From contig CAIVSY010000016.1 in assembly GCA_903908715.1 (NCBI GenBank), positions 83,850-147,849 on the forward strand: 64,000 bases of DNA. Reading direction: 5' to 3'. Below are positions 55,080-63,218 of the stretch, piece after piece. Under the pieces are notes generated by a model. The model did no database searches. It was not told the DNA's origin and saw only the letters and a list, made by a program, of their open reading frames with translations. Numbering within the stretch: the stretch's first letter is position 1; each line of letters begins with the position of its first letter. The translations under genes were made by a program, and so were the position numbers. This DNA is from an uncultured bacterium. GTDB lineage: Bacteria > Verrucomicrobiota > Kiritimatiellia > CAIKKV01 > CAITUY01.

Positions 55080-55628
55080 TTAGTCGCTGACCAGTTTGAC
55101 AACCGCGCTCTCATCTTCCTCAATCTTACTGAAACGGCCCACACGGCTGTCATCAAAATAGTTGTCAGCCGAATCATCATTTGCCGTTGAAACTTCGCCA
55201 ACTATGGCATATTCGGATTCAGCCCAGAACGCATGACGAACATCTCGGACCAACGTTATCCGTTCCCCTGCACTCAATATGAGCGGCTGACCTGCGGGTA
55301 CATCCATGGCCTCACCGTTAATTTGCAGGCGGACAGCAGGACTCGCCGATTGCAACTGGACGGCAAGCCTTCCCCATCGGCAAATGATGTCCTCTTTCTT
55401 GTTTTTGTGACAGTGGCAAGGCGTCTCTTGCTTACGCTTTACAAACATGACTTTTTCGCAGTACTCGGGCTGCTCAGCAAGATTAACCAGAACGAGTCCG
55501 TACCGCGCGAAATTTCCCAACCCGAAATCTGTTACGTCCCACCTTGGCTTTGGAGGTAAAATCCAGCCATGCTTGAGGAATGCATCTCGAGCTTCAATCA
55601 CTGCTGCATTAATTTCAGATCGTTTCAT
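55080..55628 (-). CDS. D-lyxose/D-mannose isomerase-like protein (cupin fold)
   Basis: MKRSEINAAVIEARDAFLKHGWILPPKPRWDVTDFGLGNF, ETPCHCHKNKKEDIICRWGRLAVQL, GEVSTANDDSADNYFDD: D-lyxose isomerase-like. Confidence 0.8.
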   Translation of the reverse strand: MKRSEINAAVIEARDAFLKHGWILPPKPRWDVTDFGLGNFARYGLVLVNLAEQPEYCEKVMFVKRKQETPCHCHKNKKEDIICRWGRLAVQLQSASPAVRLQINGEAMDVPAGQPLILSAGERITLVRDVRHAFWAESEYAIVGEVSTANDDSADNYFDDSRVGRFSKIEEDESAVVKLVSD

Positions 55629-55776
55629 AGGGACCCTTCGTTAATGTCCAAAATAAATCACTGAACAACGGAAGTCCACATCACAAGTGATGGATTTGAT
55701 TCAAGGGCGGACAGAATTGGTTCCTGCGTCGTAACGCAGCCTTAAACGCAAACACCCGGAAACCGCATGGCCAAGA

Positions 55777-55853
55777 TGGTCGGGGCGGGGGGATTTGAAC
55801 CCCCGACCTTTTGGTCCCGAACCAAACGCGCTACCAGTCTGCGCTACACCCCG
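55777..55853 (-). tRNA. tRNA-Pro(CGG)
   Basis: Reverse complement CGGGGTGTAGCGCAGACTGGTAGCGCGTTTGGTTCGGGACCAAAAGGTCGGGGGTTCAAATCCCCCCGCCCCGACCA; anticodon loop TTCGGGA; CCA encoded. Confidence 0.95.
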
Positions 55854-55956
55854 CCTTGTGCCACATCCTGAACTCACCTACACCGATTCCACGGGAAGAA
55901 ACCGTTTGCTTTTCACGAAAAAAGATGTCGCAGAATATCAGCATCACATCCCGTCG

Positions 55957-56667
55957 TCAAGTTTGTGCATAAGGAAAACGGCGATGCTTTCTACGATAGT
56001 TTCGCAACATGCGGAAGAACCGAATTGTGTCTCTCACAGGGTGAATCTTGCTCTTCTCCGTGCCATAGATCGTTTTCACTGCCACGCTGCCGATCTTAAT
56101 CCCACGCCGACTAAGGTCCATCAGAATCTCGGATTCCGCTGCAAAACCGCTGGCAGAAAGCGGTACGCTTGAAACGACGTTCACTCTATATAAACGGTAA
56201 CCGCACTGCGTGTCCGGGACCCATTGCCCTATCTCACGGCTGATCAGCCAACTCATGAAACGGTTGGTCAGCCAACGGACCCATGGCATGGAGTTTGTAT
56301 CCCCCATGCGGTTACCCACAAGAACATCTTCTTGCTTTCCCATGTACGCACTCACAAAGGCCGGTATATCCTCGGGTGAATGCTGACCATCGCCATCCAT
56401 GGTAATGACATACTCAAAACCTCGCTCTTTCGCCGCCCGGATGCCGGTTTCAAGTGCCACTCCCTTGCCTCGATTCTCCTCATGCCGGATTACAGTCGCG
56501 CCTGCTTCCAGAGACTCGACAGACGTTCCGTCCGTTGAGCCGTCGTCGACAACAATGACATCCGTAATTCTAGCAAGCACATCTTGCACAACCGCGCCAA
56601 TTCGTCCGGCTTCCTGATAAGCCGGGATCAGCACACATCCATGATGTGCAGGATTATTGCCCATCAC
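55957..56667 (-). CDS. Glycosyltransferase family 2 (dolichyl-phosphate mannosyltransferase-like)
   Basis: GCVLIPAYQEAGRIGAVVQDVLARITDVIVVDDGSTDGTS, GKGVALETGIRAAKERGFEYVITMDGDGQHSPEDIPAFV, DTQCGYRLYRV. Confidence 0.93.
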   Translation of the reverse strand: MMGNNPAHHGCVLIPAYQEAGRIGAVVQDVLARITDVIVVDDGSTDGTSVESLEAGATVIRHEENRGKGVALETGIRAAKERGFEYVITMDGDGQHSPEDIPAFVSAYMGKQEDVLVGNRMGDTNSMPWVRWLTNRFMSWLISREIGQWVPDTQCGYRLYRVNVVSSVPLSASGFAAESEILMDLSRRGIKIGSVAVKTIYGTEKSKIHPVRDTIRFFRMLRNYRRKHRRFPYAQT

Positions 56668-57584
56668 TGAGAATCCTTTAGATCTGCGGCATTAGTGCTA
56701 CTGCCCGAAAACGAATGTCCATAGCTGCGGCCGTCCCAGACTTTCTCAAACATGAACCACTGCGATGGATCTCCACAGATTCCCTTCTCGAGAACCTCTG
56801 CAATCCTTTTCCGAACATTCGCCTCTGTCATCTCTGATTCCGGGTCAATAGGAGGATACATCTGGAGCACAAACGTGTCATCCGGCCGTCGGAGCATGAA
56901 ACCGGCCACGACGGGCGCGCCGGTTTTGATAGACATCCATGCGGGTCCTCGTGGCAGGCAGGCCTCGGCTCCACAGAAAGGTACGAAATCATTGCGCAAC
57001 GAATAGTCACGATCTGCCAGCAACGCCACCAGTTCGTTGTTCCGCAATGCCCTGATCAGGCTGCCGACAGCATTTCCAAGCGATATGATCTTCATTCCCC
57101 TTTCGCGCCGGTGCCGCTGAAAGAACTCGTTGAGTTTCGCGGATGGTTGGCGCAACGCTACAGCACTTATCGGATACCCCATACCTGCGAGAACAGCGCC
57201 TCCAAGCTCCCAGTTGCCCAGATGCCCTGTAACCAGTACAACGCCCTTACCTTTGGCTAGGCCTTGATCTACATAATCAAGGTTTTGTATGTCAACCAGT
57301 CGCCGAATATCCTGCTCGCTCAGCCTGGAGAATCTGAAGAAATCAACCAGATATTTACCGAAATTCTGGAAGGCTCTTCGCGTAGCCAGGGAAAGTGCAC
57401 GCTCGCTTACCGACTGGTTCTTGAACAAGAACACTTGACGCAGGTTGGCTGTCACAGCATTTCTTCCGCGCCGATCCAGGAAGAAATAGGCATCCGCTAT
57501 GCGCAGGCTGAGCCAATAAGCAAAATGACGTGGAGGCGTCTTACTCAGCCATTTAGCGAGCTTGTATGCCAGATAGCGCAACAC
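56664..57584 (-). CDS. Lysophospholipid acyltransferase family (LpxL/HtrB-like)
   Basis: VVLVTGHLGNWELGGAVLAGMGYPISAVALRQPSAKLNEFFQRHRRERGMKII, LVALLADRDYSLRNDFVPFCGAEACLPRGPAWMSIKTGAPVVAGFMLR; 4-nt overlap with GT2. Confidence 0.9.
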   Translation of the reverse strand: MLRYLAYKLAKWLSKTPPRHFAYWLSLRIADAYFFLDRRGRNAVTANLRQVFLFKNQSVSERALSLATRRAFQNFGKYLVDFFRFSRLSEQDIRRLVDIQNLDYVDQGLAKGKGVVLVTGHLGNWELGGAVLAGMGYPISAVALRQPSAKLNEFFQRHRRERGMKIISLGNAVGSLIRALRNNELVALLADRDYSLRNDFVPFCGAEACLPRGPAWMSIKTGAPVVAGFMLRRPDDTFVLQMYPPIDPESEMTEANVRKRIAEVLEKGICGDPSQWFMFEKVWDGRSYGHSFSGSSTNAADLKDSQ

Positions 57585-57692
57585 AACATCGTCCTTTTTG
57601 CAAATTGTGGGGGAGTCATATCAAACGACGAGCCGGTAATAAAGAGGAAAGAAAGGGCAAAACCGATGCCGGAACCGAAATAATGCCGGCCG

Positions 57693-58718
57693 TCAGGCCG
57701 TCCCCGACGCTTCCGCTGAAGCCCACTGTTCTCCGGCATGGTAACTGGACCTGACAAGGGGGGCGGATGCCACCCCCCGGAAGCCCATCTCGAGAGCCCA
57801 CTTCGCATACTTATCGAATTGGCATGGAAGTACAAAACGACTCACGGGAATATGAGCAATGGATGGAGCAAGGTACTGTCCGATTGTGACAAGTTCACAT
57901 CCGGCATGACGTAAATCCTGCAATGTGCAACGAATCTCCTCATCCGTTTCTCCTAAACCAACCATGATCCCCGATTTTACTCGCAAATGCCTGTTCGCCT
58001 CTAAAGTGTCTTTGGCAGGCGGTTCGCAACCAATGCTCGGGCAGGCTTCAGAAGGACGCATCTCGTCCCGCAAGCAGCCCGTAGTCTTAGTATCCTGGGA
58101 GGCGCGCCAATCCGTTTTATCACGAAAGTCCGCTGCAAATCTCAACACATTGAGGGAACGATCATAGTCTGCAGCCGGCCGGATCAGTTTCTGAATACGC
58201 CGCACCGTTTCAAGGTTATGGTTGAAAACGTCAGGTGCTTCATTCAACACGCAAAGCAGACTGCTTTCGGCTCCCTTGAAATCCGGGGTCAGCACCTCGA
58301 CACGCGATTGAGGCAGACGAGCATGAATCGCCCGAATGGTATGAGCAAACACCCATGCACCCCCATCCGGCAAGTCGTCCCGTGTAACACTTGTTATAAC
58401 AACATGCCTAAGCTGAAGTCTTGATGCTGCTTGGGCTACACGCTCAGGCTCATCCATATCCAGCGGCAAAGGCACACCCTTGTGAACGGCGCAAAAACGG
58501 CATTGCCGGGTACACACATTGCCGAGAATCATGAACGTGGCAGTTCCATTACGAAAACACTCGCTCTCGTTTGGACATTGGGCTCCAGTGCAAACTGTAT
58601 TAAGGCCACACTCCGCGAGTACATCGTGAACTCTCTCTGCAGTACCCCTGCCCAGACGAATCCGGATCCACGGCGGCAAGCGCCCAAGACTTTTTTTCTG
58701 CTCCTGTTGCATCGTCAA
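57693..58718 (-). CDS. lipA: Lipoyl synthase with internal insertion
   Basis: VCTGAQCPNESECFRNGTATFMILGNVCTRQCRFCAVHKG, VITSVTRDDLPDGGAWVFAHTIRAI, PDVFNHNLETVRR, VKSGIMVGLGETDEEI, VRSSYHAGEQ. Confidence 0.95.
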   Translation of the reverse strand: MTMQQEQKKSLGRLPPWIRIRLGRGTAERVHDVLAECGLNTVCTGAQCPNESECFRNGTATFMILGNVCTRQCRFCAVHKGVPLPLDMDEPERVAQAASRLQLRHVVITSVTRDDLPDGGAWVFAHTIRAIHARLPQSRVEVLTPDFKGAESSLLCVLNEAPDVFNHNLETVRRIQKLIRPAADYDRSLNVLRFAADFRDKTDWRASQDTKTTGCLRDEMRPSEACPSIGCEPPAKDTLEANRHLRVKSGIMVGLGETDEEIRCTLQDLRHAGCELVTIGQYLAPSIAHIPVSRFVLPCQFDKYAKWALEMGFRGVASAPLVRSSYHAGEQWASAEASGTA

Positions 58719-58736
58719 TCTGGTATAATCGTAGAT

Positions 58737-59936
58737 GTGCGAGATTTTGACAAATTACCGCTTGGCGAGCCATCTCATTCTTCTTCTGACAATAGACATG
58801 ACCTCGACCCGCGCTATTCACAACCCACTCGCCGTCAGTTTGTTGTGGGAGCCGCTTGTGCCCTGCTTGGCTGTGCTTGCAAGCGGTCGGAAGCGTCCCT
58901 TGTGCAGGCGAACGCCTCTCTGCTACATCCATCCAAGGAGGCGTTGTTTTATACAAAGAATCATGACCATTCCATCGTTTGTGAGCTTTGCCCTCGCAAT
59001 TGCAAGGTCCCGCATGGCGGGCACGGCTATTGCCGTGTCCGCGTCAATCGTAACGGTCGTTACTTTTCCATTGTTTATAACCGCCCTTGCGCAATACATC
59101 TCGATCCGATCGAAAAGAAGCCCCTGTTCCATGTATATCCCGGCACAAAAGCCTACTCCCTCGGAACAGTCGGATGCAATCTGCACTGTAAATTCTGCCA
59201 GAACTGGGATATCGCGCAAGCCAACCCGGAAGAGATACCCGTCCCCCTGAAATCCCCCGAGGCGATTGCCGAAGCCGCATTCCGGCAAGATGCCCGACTT
59301 CTCGCCTTCACATACAATGAACCCACCGTGTTCTATGAATACATGATCGACTGCGCAAAGGCTGCCGCGCAGCGGGGTATCGAGAGTGTCGTTATCTCCA
59401 ACGGATACATGAATGATGCCCCCATGAAGCATCTATTGCCGAATGTCAAAGCGGTTAAAATCGACCTCAAATCGTTCTCGCCATCCTTTTACCGCGATAT
59501 CTGCGATGGGAATCGTGATCCAGTCCTGAAAACACTTAAGACCATAGCTGATGCCGGGACTTGGCTGGAAATTGTTTGCCTGTTAATCCCTTCCCTGAAT
59601 GACAAGGACGACGAGATTCAGAGGCTCGCAGCATGGGTACTCAAGGAACTGGGCCCCAATGTCCCAATCCACTTCACCCGGTATCAACCCCTTTATCAAC
59701 TTCGCAACCTGCCGCCCACTCCAGCTGAGACCTTGAACCGTGCACGACAGCTGGCAATAAAGGCAGGCTGCCGGTTTGTCTACACAGGGAATGTGCCGGG
59801 ACTTCCGGGCGAAGACACGCCCTGTTACTCGTGCGGAAAGCTCCTGATACGTCGCTACGGCTATCTGATTCGGGAAAACCTGATCCGCGACAATCGTTGT
59901 CCTGCCTGCCATACGATCGTTCCAGGCATCTGGTGA
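58737..59936 (+). CDS. amrS: AmmeMemoRadiSam-type radical SAM enzyme (AmrS-like) with N-terminal Tat/lipobox-like signal
   Basis: YSLGTVGCNLHCKFCQNWDIAQANPEEIPVP, LLAFTYNEPTVFYEYMIDCAKAAAQRGIESVVISNGYMNDAPMKHLL, LVIPSLND-like LLIPSLNDKDDEI, FTRYQPLYQL. N-terminus TRRQFVVGAACALLGCACK. Start codon uncertain (GTG 58737 proposed). Confidence 0.88.
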   Translation: MRDFDKLPLGEPSHSSSDNRHDLDPRYSQPTRRQFVVGAACALLGCACKRSEASLVQANASLLHPSKEALFYTKNHDHSIVCELCPRNCKVPHGGHGYCRVRVNRNGRYFSIVYNRPCAIHLDPIEKKPLFHVYPGTKAYSLGTVGCNLHCKFCQNWDIAQANPEEIPVPLKSPEAIAEAAFRQDARLLAFTYNEPTVFYEYMIDCAKAAAQRGIESVVISNGYMNDAPMKHLLPNVKAVKIDLKSFSPSFYRDICDGNRDPVLKTLKTIADAGTWLEIVCLLIPSLNDKDDEIQRLAAWVLKELGPNVPIHFTRYQPLYQLRNLPPTPAETLNRARQLAIKAGCRFVYTGNVPGLPGEDTPCYSCGKLLIRRYGYLIRENLIRDNRCPACHTIVPGIW

Positions 59937-60029
59937 GCGGCTGAAAGACGAACCGAATCCTTGTAATACAAAGCCATTATCTGACATAATGACCGGCGTA
60001 TTTATAAATCATTTCGAAAGGGCATATGC

Positions 60030-60251
60030 ATGGAAGAGAAAATCAGGCAGAAACTTGAGGAACTTCGGGGATTCCTTCAGGCCGATGGGGGCGACATGGA
60101 TGTCGTAAGCATCGATGGAGCCAACGTGCGCTTAAAACTGAAGGGAGCTTGCGGCGGTTGCCCTCACGCAACGATGACAATCAAACAGGGCATTGAGCGT
60201 ATCCTTCGCGAGCAGGTCGACGACAAGATCGTTGTTGAACAGGTGCGCTAA
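60030..60251 (+). CDS. NifU-like (NFU C-terminal domain) iron-sulfur protein
   Basis: FLQADGGDMDVVSIDGANVRLKLKGACGGCPHATMTIKQGIERILREQV: NFU CxxC domain. Confidence 0.93.
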   Translation: MEEKIRQKLEELRGFLQADGGDMDVVSIDGANVRLKLKGACGGCPHATMTIKQGIERILREQVDDKIVVEQVR

Positions 60252-60261
60252 GCAAGTGCGG

Positions 60262-61224
60262 ATGCTTGCGTCTTCGGCACAATTCATGGCGATATGCCGG
60301 CTGACAACAAAGGATTTGTTGCGCCAGCCTATTTGCTTGCTTGTGACACTTTCTGCAGTCATCTTGATTGTTTTTCTGCCGCAGGTTTTTGCTTATCAGC
60401 TTGGACAGCAGGAGAATCTGGCGCGGGATTCCGCCCTGGCAACCCAACTGCTTTTCGGGATCATTCTTACAGGCTATGCGGCCGCATCCACACTGCACAC
60501 AGAATCAACGGCGGGAACCCTTTTGACCCTTTTCAGCCGCCCGGTAAGCCGCGCAACATTGTTTCTAGGAAAGCTTTGCGGCGTGGCAACTGTTATGCTC
60601 ATCTTTGTATGGGCATCATCAAGCGCTGCTCTAGTGTCCAGTTGCCTCACACCCAGACACTTTGAAAGCCATACGTCCGGATTGATTGCCGCGTCCCTTG
60701 TGTTCCCTTTCGTTCTTGGGATTTCCGCGTTTCTAAACTATAAGCATGAACGGTCCTTCCCTGCCGCCTGTCAGATCCTTCTGCCGATCGGCATGAGCCT
60801 TGCCGCACTTTTCGTAGGCTCTCGCTCTGCGGATGGCGAACTGGTTGGTTTTGCCTCCGAATTGGATTGGCGGCTTCTTGCAGCCGGTTTCATGGGCGCA
60901 ATGGTCCTGTTGTTGCTGTCCTGCCTTGCACTTGGCCTTGCCGCAAGACTCCGGCCCGCACCGGCCACCGCTCTGCTGGCTGTTGTCTTCACCGCCGGTT
61001 TGCTTTCCGACTACCTTGAAACTCTTTGTCTACCCTGGCCAGTTATGCGGCTGGCCGTCCGTTCCTTTTTGCCTGACATCCAGTCATTCTGGCTGGCTGA
61101 TCGGCTTTCTGATCCGGGCATCTTCAATCCGGGAGTGATCTGGCGCTCTATATTTTATGTGATTGCATATTCCACTGGAGTTTCCTGCGTAGGCATCCTG
61201 CTTTTCCGCCGACGGGAATTCTAG
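60262..61224 (+). CDS. ABC-2-like permease protein without adjacent ATPase
   Basis: Six-TM-like hydrophobic profile; LHTESTAGTLLTLFSRPVSRATLFLGKLCGV resembles ABC-2/NosY-type permeases. Confidence 0.75.
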   Translation: MLASSAQFMAICRLTTKDLLRQPICLLVTLSAVILIVFLPQVFAYQLGQQENLARDSALATQLLFGIILTGYAAASTLHTESTAGTLLTLFSRPVSRATLFLGKLCGVATVMLIFVWASSSAALVSSCLTPRHFESHTSGLIAASLVFPFVLGISAFLNYKHERSFPAACQILLPIGMSLAALFVGSRSADGELVGFASELDWRLLAAGFMGAMVLLLLSCLALGLAARLRPAPATALLAVVFTAGLLSDYLETLCLPWPVMRLAVRSFLPDIQSFWLADRLSDPGIFNPGVIWRSIFYVIAYSTGVSCVGILLFRRREF

Positions 61225-61386
61225 CCAGGGTGCCGGCAAAGTCCTGTCGCAAGGGATTTCATAGTCAAACAGGATGATTCCAAGTCTGCAAATGAACCGC
61301 TGGTGAACATGGCTCGCTCTTTCAGAACCATGCATAAATGGGTCTGAAGCCGTACGCTAGCAACCGCTACCGGCTGCACGCTGCCA

Positions 61387-62871
61387 CTATTTTGCAAGGA
61401 TGGCGAGGAATCGGTCTCGGTATGCCGCCTCCCAATCATCACAGGCCTTAGGATGGAAGCGCTCCACTGGTGAAGATTGCACCGCAACCTGTGCCGCCTG
61501 TTCCCATCCCTCGATTTCACCTGCGCTGCGCAACTGCCCGAGCAGATTCCCCATTGCTGTCGCCTCACTCGAACCGCATACGATCTCAAGCCCGGTCGCG
61601 TCGCTTGTCATCTGGTTCAGAATCCGATTATTCACTCCTCCGCCGATGATATTCAGGCTTTCTGGCTGTATACCTGTCAGGCGCGACAAGTTTAGCACTG
61701 TATGCTTGTACTTCAGGGCAAGGCTTTCGCTTATGCACCGCATGTATTCTCCTTGTGTAACGGGGGCCCTCTGCCCCGTGGCGGCACAAAGAGCTGCAAT
61801 GGCTTCAACCATGTTGCCCCGATGGAACAGGCTCTCGTGATCGGGATCGATCAGCGCGCCGAATGGACGTGTGGCTTTCATCTCAGCATCCAGATATTCA
61901 AAATCGACTCGTGCCCCGGCCGCTTTCCATATGCGTCTGCATTCATTGACAAGCCACATTCCCATGATGTTCCGCAGGACCCGGTAACGGCCATCCGCGG
62001 CACGCTCATTGGTCAGTTTTTGTTCCATGGCCTCCCGGACTGCAACTGGATGATCTGAGACAATACCCAAAAGCGACCAGGTGCCGGAGGAAAGAAAGAG
62101 AGGACTCTTTTCACTTGTTGGCAGCGCCAGCACAGCCGATGCCGTATCATGGGTGCCTGTTGCATTCACAGGCACCTTCTCGATCCATCCAAGCTCTTCC
62201 CGAATTCCCGGGAGTAAAACGCCCCTCTGATCGGGGATCTTGTACACAGTCGGGAAAATATGGCCGGGCAGTCCAAGTCGACCGATCACGTCCCACGCCC
62301 ACGTTTCCCCGTTCAACTGAAGCAATTGAGTGGTCGAAGCGTTCGAGAGTTCACACCCAATACTACCCGTCAAAAGGTAGTTTAGCGTGTCGGGCATCAG
62401 CAGCAACGTCCTTGCATTATCCAGAATCCACGGCTCACGCACTTGTACACCCAGCAAGTGGTACAGCGTGTTGAACGGCTGAGACGCAATGCCTGTCTTA
62501 CCATACAACTCGAATTGTGGAATTCGAGAGAAACAAAGAAAGTCCATCGCCAGGCTTCGCGAATCCCGGTAACACACCGGCGCTTGAAGAATTTCCCCCC
62601 GCCGGTCTAACAACGAAAAATCCACGCCCCACGTATCGAAACCAATGGAGTCTGGCGGAATTCCGTATTGTTTCCTGAACTCGCTCAAGCCGTTCAGGAC
62701 ATTCTGAAGCAGGCCGAAAATATTCCAGAAATAGTGTGATGGCGTCCGCGCTGGGATATTATCGAACCGGCAAACATCCCTGAGTTTCAACGCCCTTCCA
62801 TCAAATTCGCCAGCAATGCCACGGCCGCTTGAAGCCCCCAGATCATACGCCAAGAGGATTTTCTTTTTCAT
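61387..62871 (-). CDS. rhaB: Rhamnulokinase (FGGY family)
   Basis: LLAYDLGASSGRGIAGEFDGRALKLRDVCRFDN, IGFDTWGVDFSLLDRRGEIL, TGHDTASAVLALP-like ATGTHDTASAVLALP, LFLSSGTWSLLGI, NIIGGGVNNRILNQMTSDATGLEIVCGSSEATAMGNLLGQL. Confidence 0.95.
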   Translation of the reverse strand: MKKKILLAYDLGASSGRGIAGEFDGRALKLRDVCRFDNIPARTPSHYFWNIFGLLQNVLNGLSEFRKQYGIPPDSIGFDTWGVDFSLLDRRGEILQAPVCYRDSRSLAMDFLCFSRIPQFELYGKTGIASQPFNTLYHLLGVQVREPWILDNARTLLLMPDTLNYLLTGSIGCELSNASTTQLLQLNGETWAWDVIGRLGLPGHIFPTVYKIPDQRGVLLPGIREELGWIEKVPVNATGTHDTASAVLALPTSEKSPLFLSSGTWSLLGIVSDHPVAVREAMEQKLTNERAADGRYRVLRNIMGMWLVNECRRIWKAAGARVDFEYLDAEMKATRPFGALIDPDHESLFHRGNMVEAIAALCAATGQRAPVTQGEYMRCISESLALKYKHTVLNLSRLTGIQPESLNIIGGGVNNRILNQMTSDATGLEIVCGSSEATAMGNLLGQLRSAGEIEGWEQAAQVAVQSSPVERFHPKACDDWEAAYRDRFLAILAK

Positions 62872-63033
62872 GAATGGCTCCTTCCAAAACCTGATCCCCA
62901 TTTTTTTGGCGGCAGATCCTTTTATTCTTCTAATGATTCATGGCGCGCCTGTGAATTTGTATCAATCAGTGCGCCACCCGTCAATGAATCCGCCGACAGG
63001 CAAATCCAGAATAGCAAGGCAGGTCTATGGCAC

Positions 63034-63083
63034 TGGTGGAGCGGAAGAGATTCGAACTCTCGACCCCCACGTTGCGAACGTGG
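63034..63083 (-). pseudogene. 3' fragment of tRNA-Ala(CGC); probable attachment-site remnant
   Basis: Reverse complement CCACGTTCGCAACGTGGGGGTCGAGAGTTCGAATCTCTTCCGCTCCACCA: complete anticodon arm (loop TTCGCAA), variable region, T-arm, 3' acceptor CCGCTCC, A73 and CCA. No D-arm or 5' acceptor strand follows beyond 63083. Confidence 0.85.
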
Positions 63084-63218
63084 TTGGAATCTCGATATGG
63101 CCTTGTTTATTGGTTTTTTCAGATTTGGTTGTGTTAAAAGTTGTGTTTTTCCGATTGCAGATGCCCAGCCGTTTCCAGTATGATTCATGGCGTACCAACA
63201 AGAACATTGGAGGCCATT

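Noticed and set aside
58431-58736. 5' part of the 501-aa amrS-like ORF
   Set aside because: Antisense to the conserved lipA start; no export or radical SAM features until after 58737.
63034-63083. Considered as a complete tRNA gene
   Set aside because: No D-arm or 5' acceptor strand is present upstream on the minus strand within 100 nt, so only the 3' half exists.
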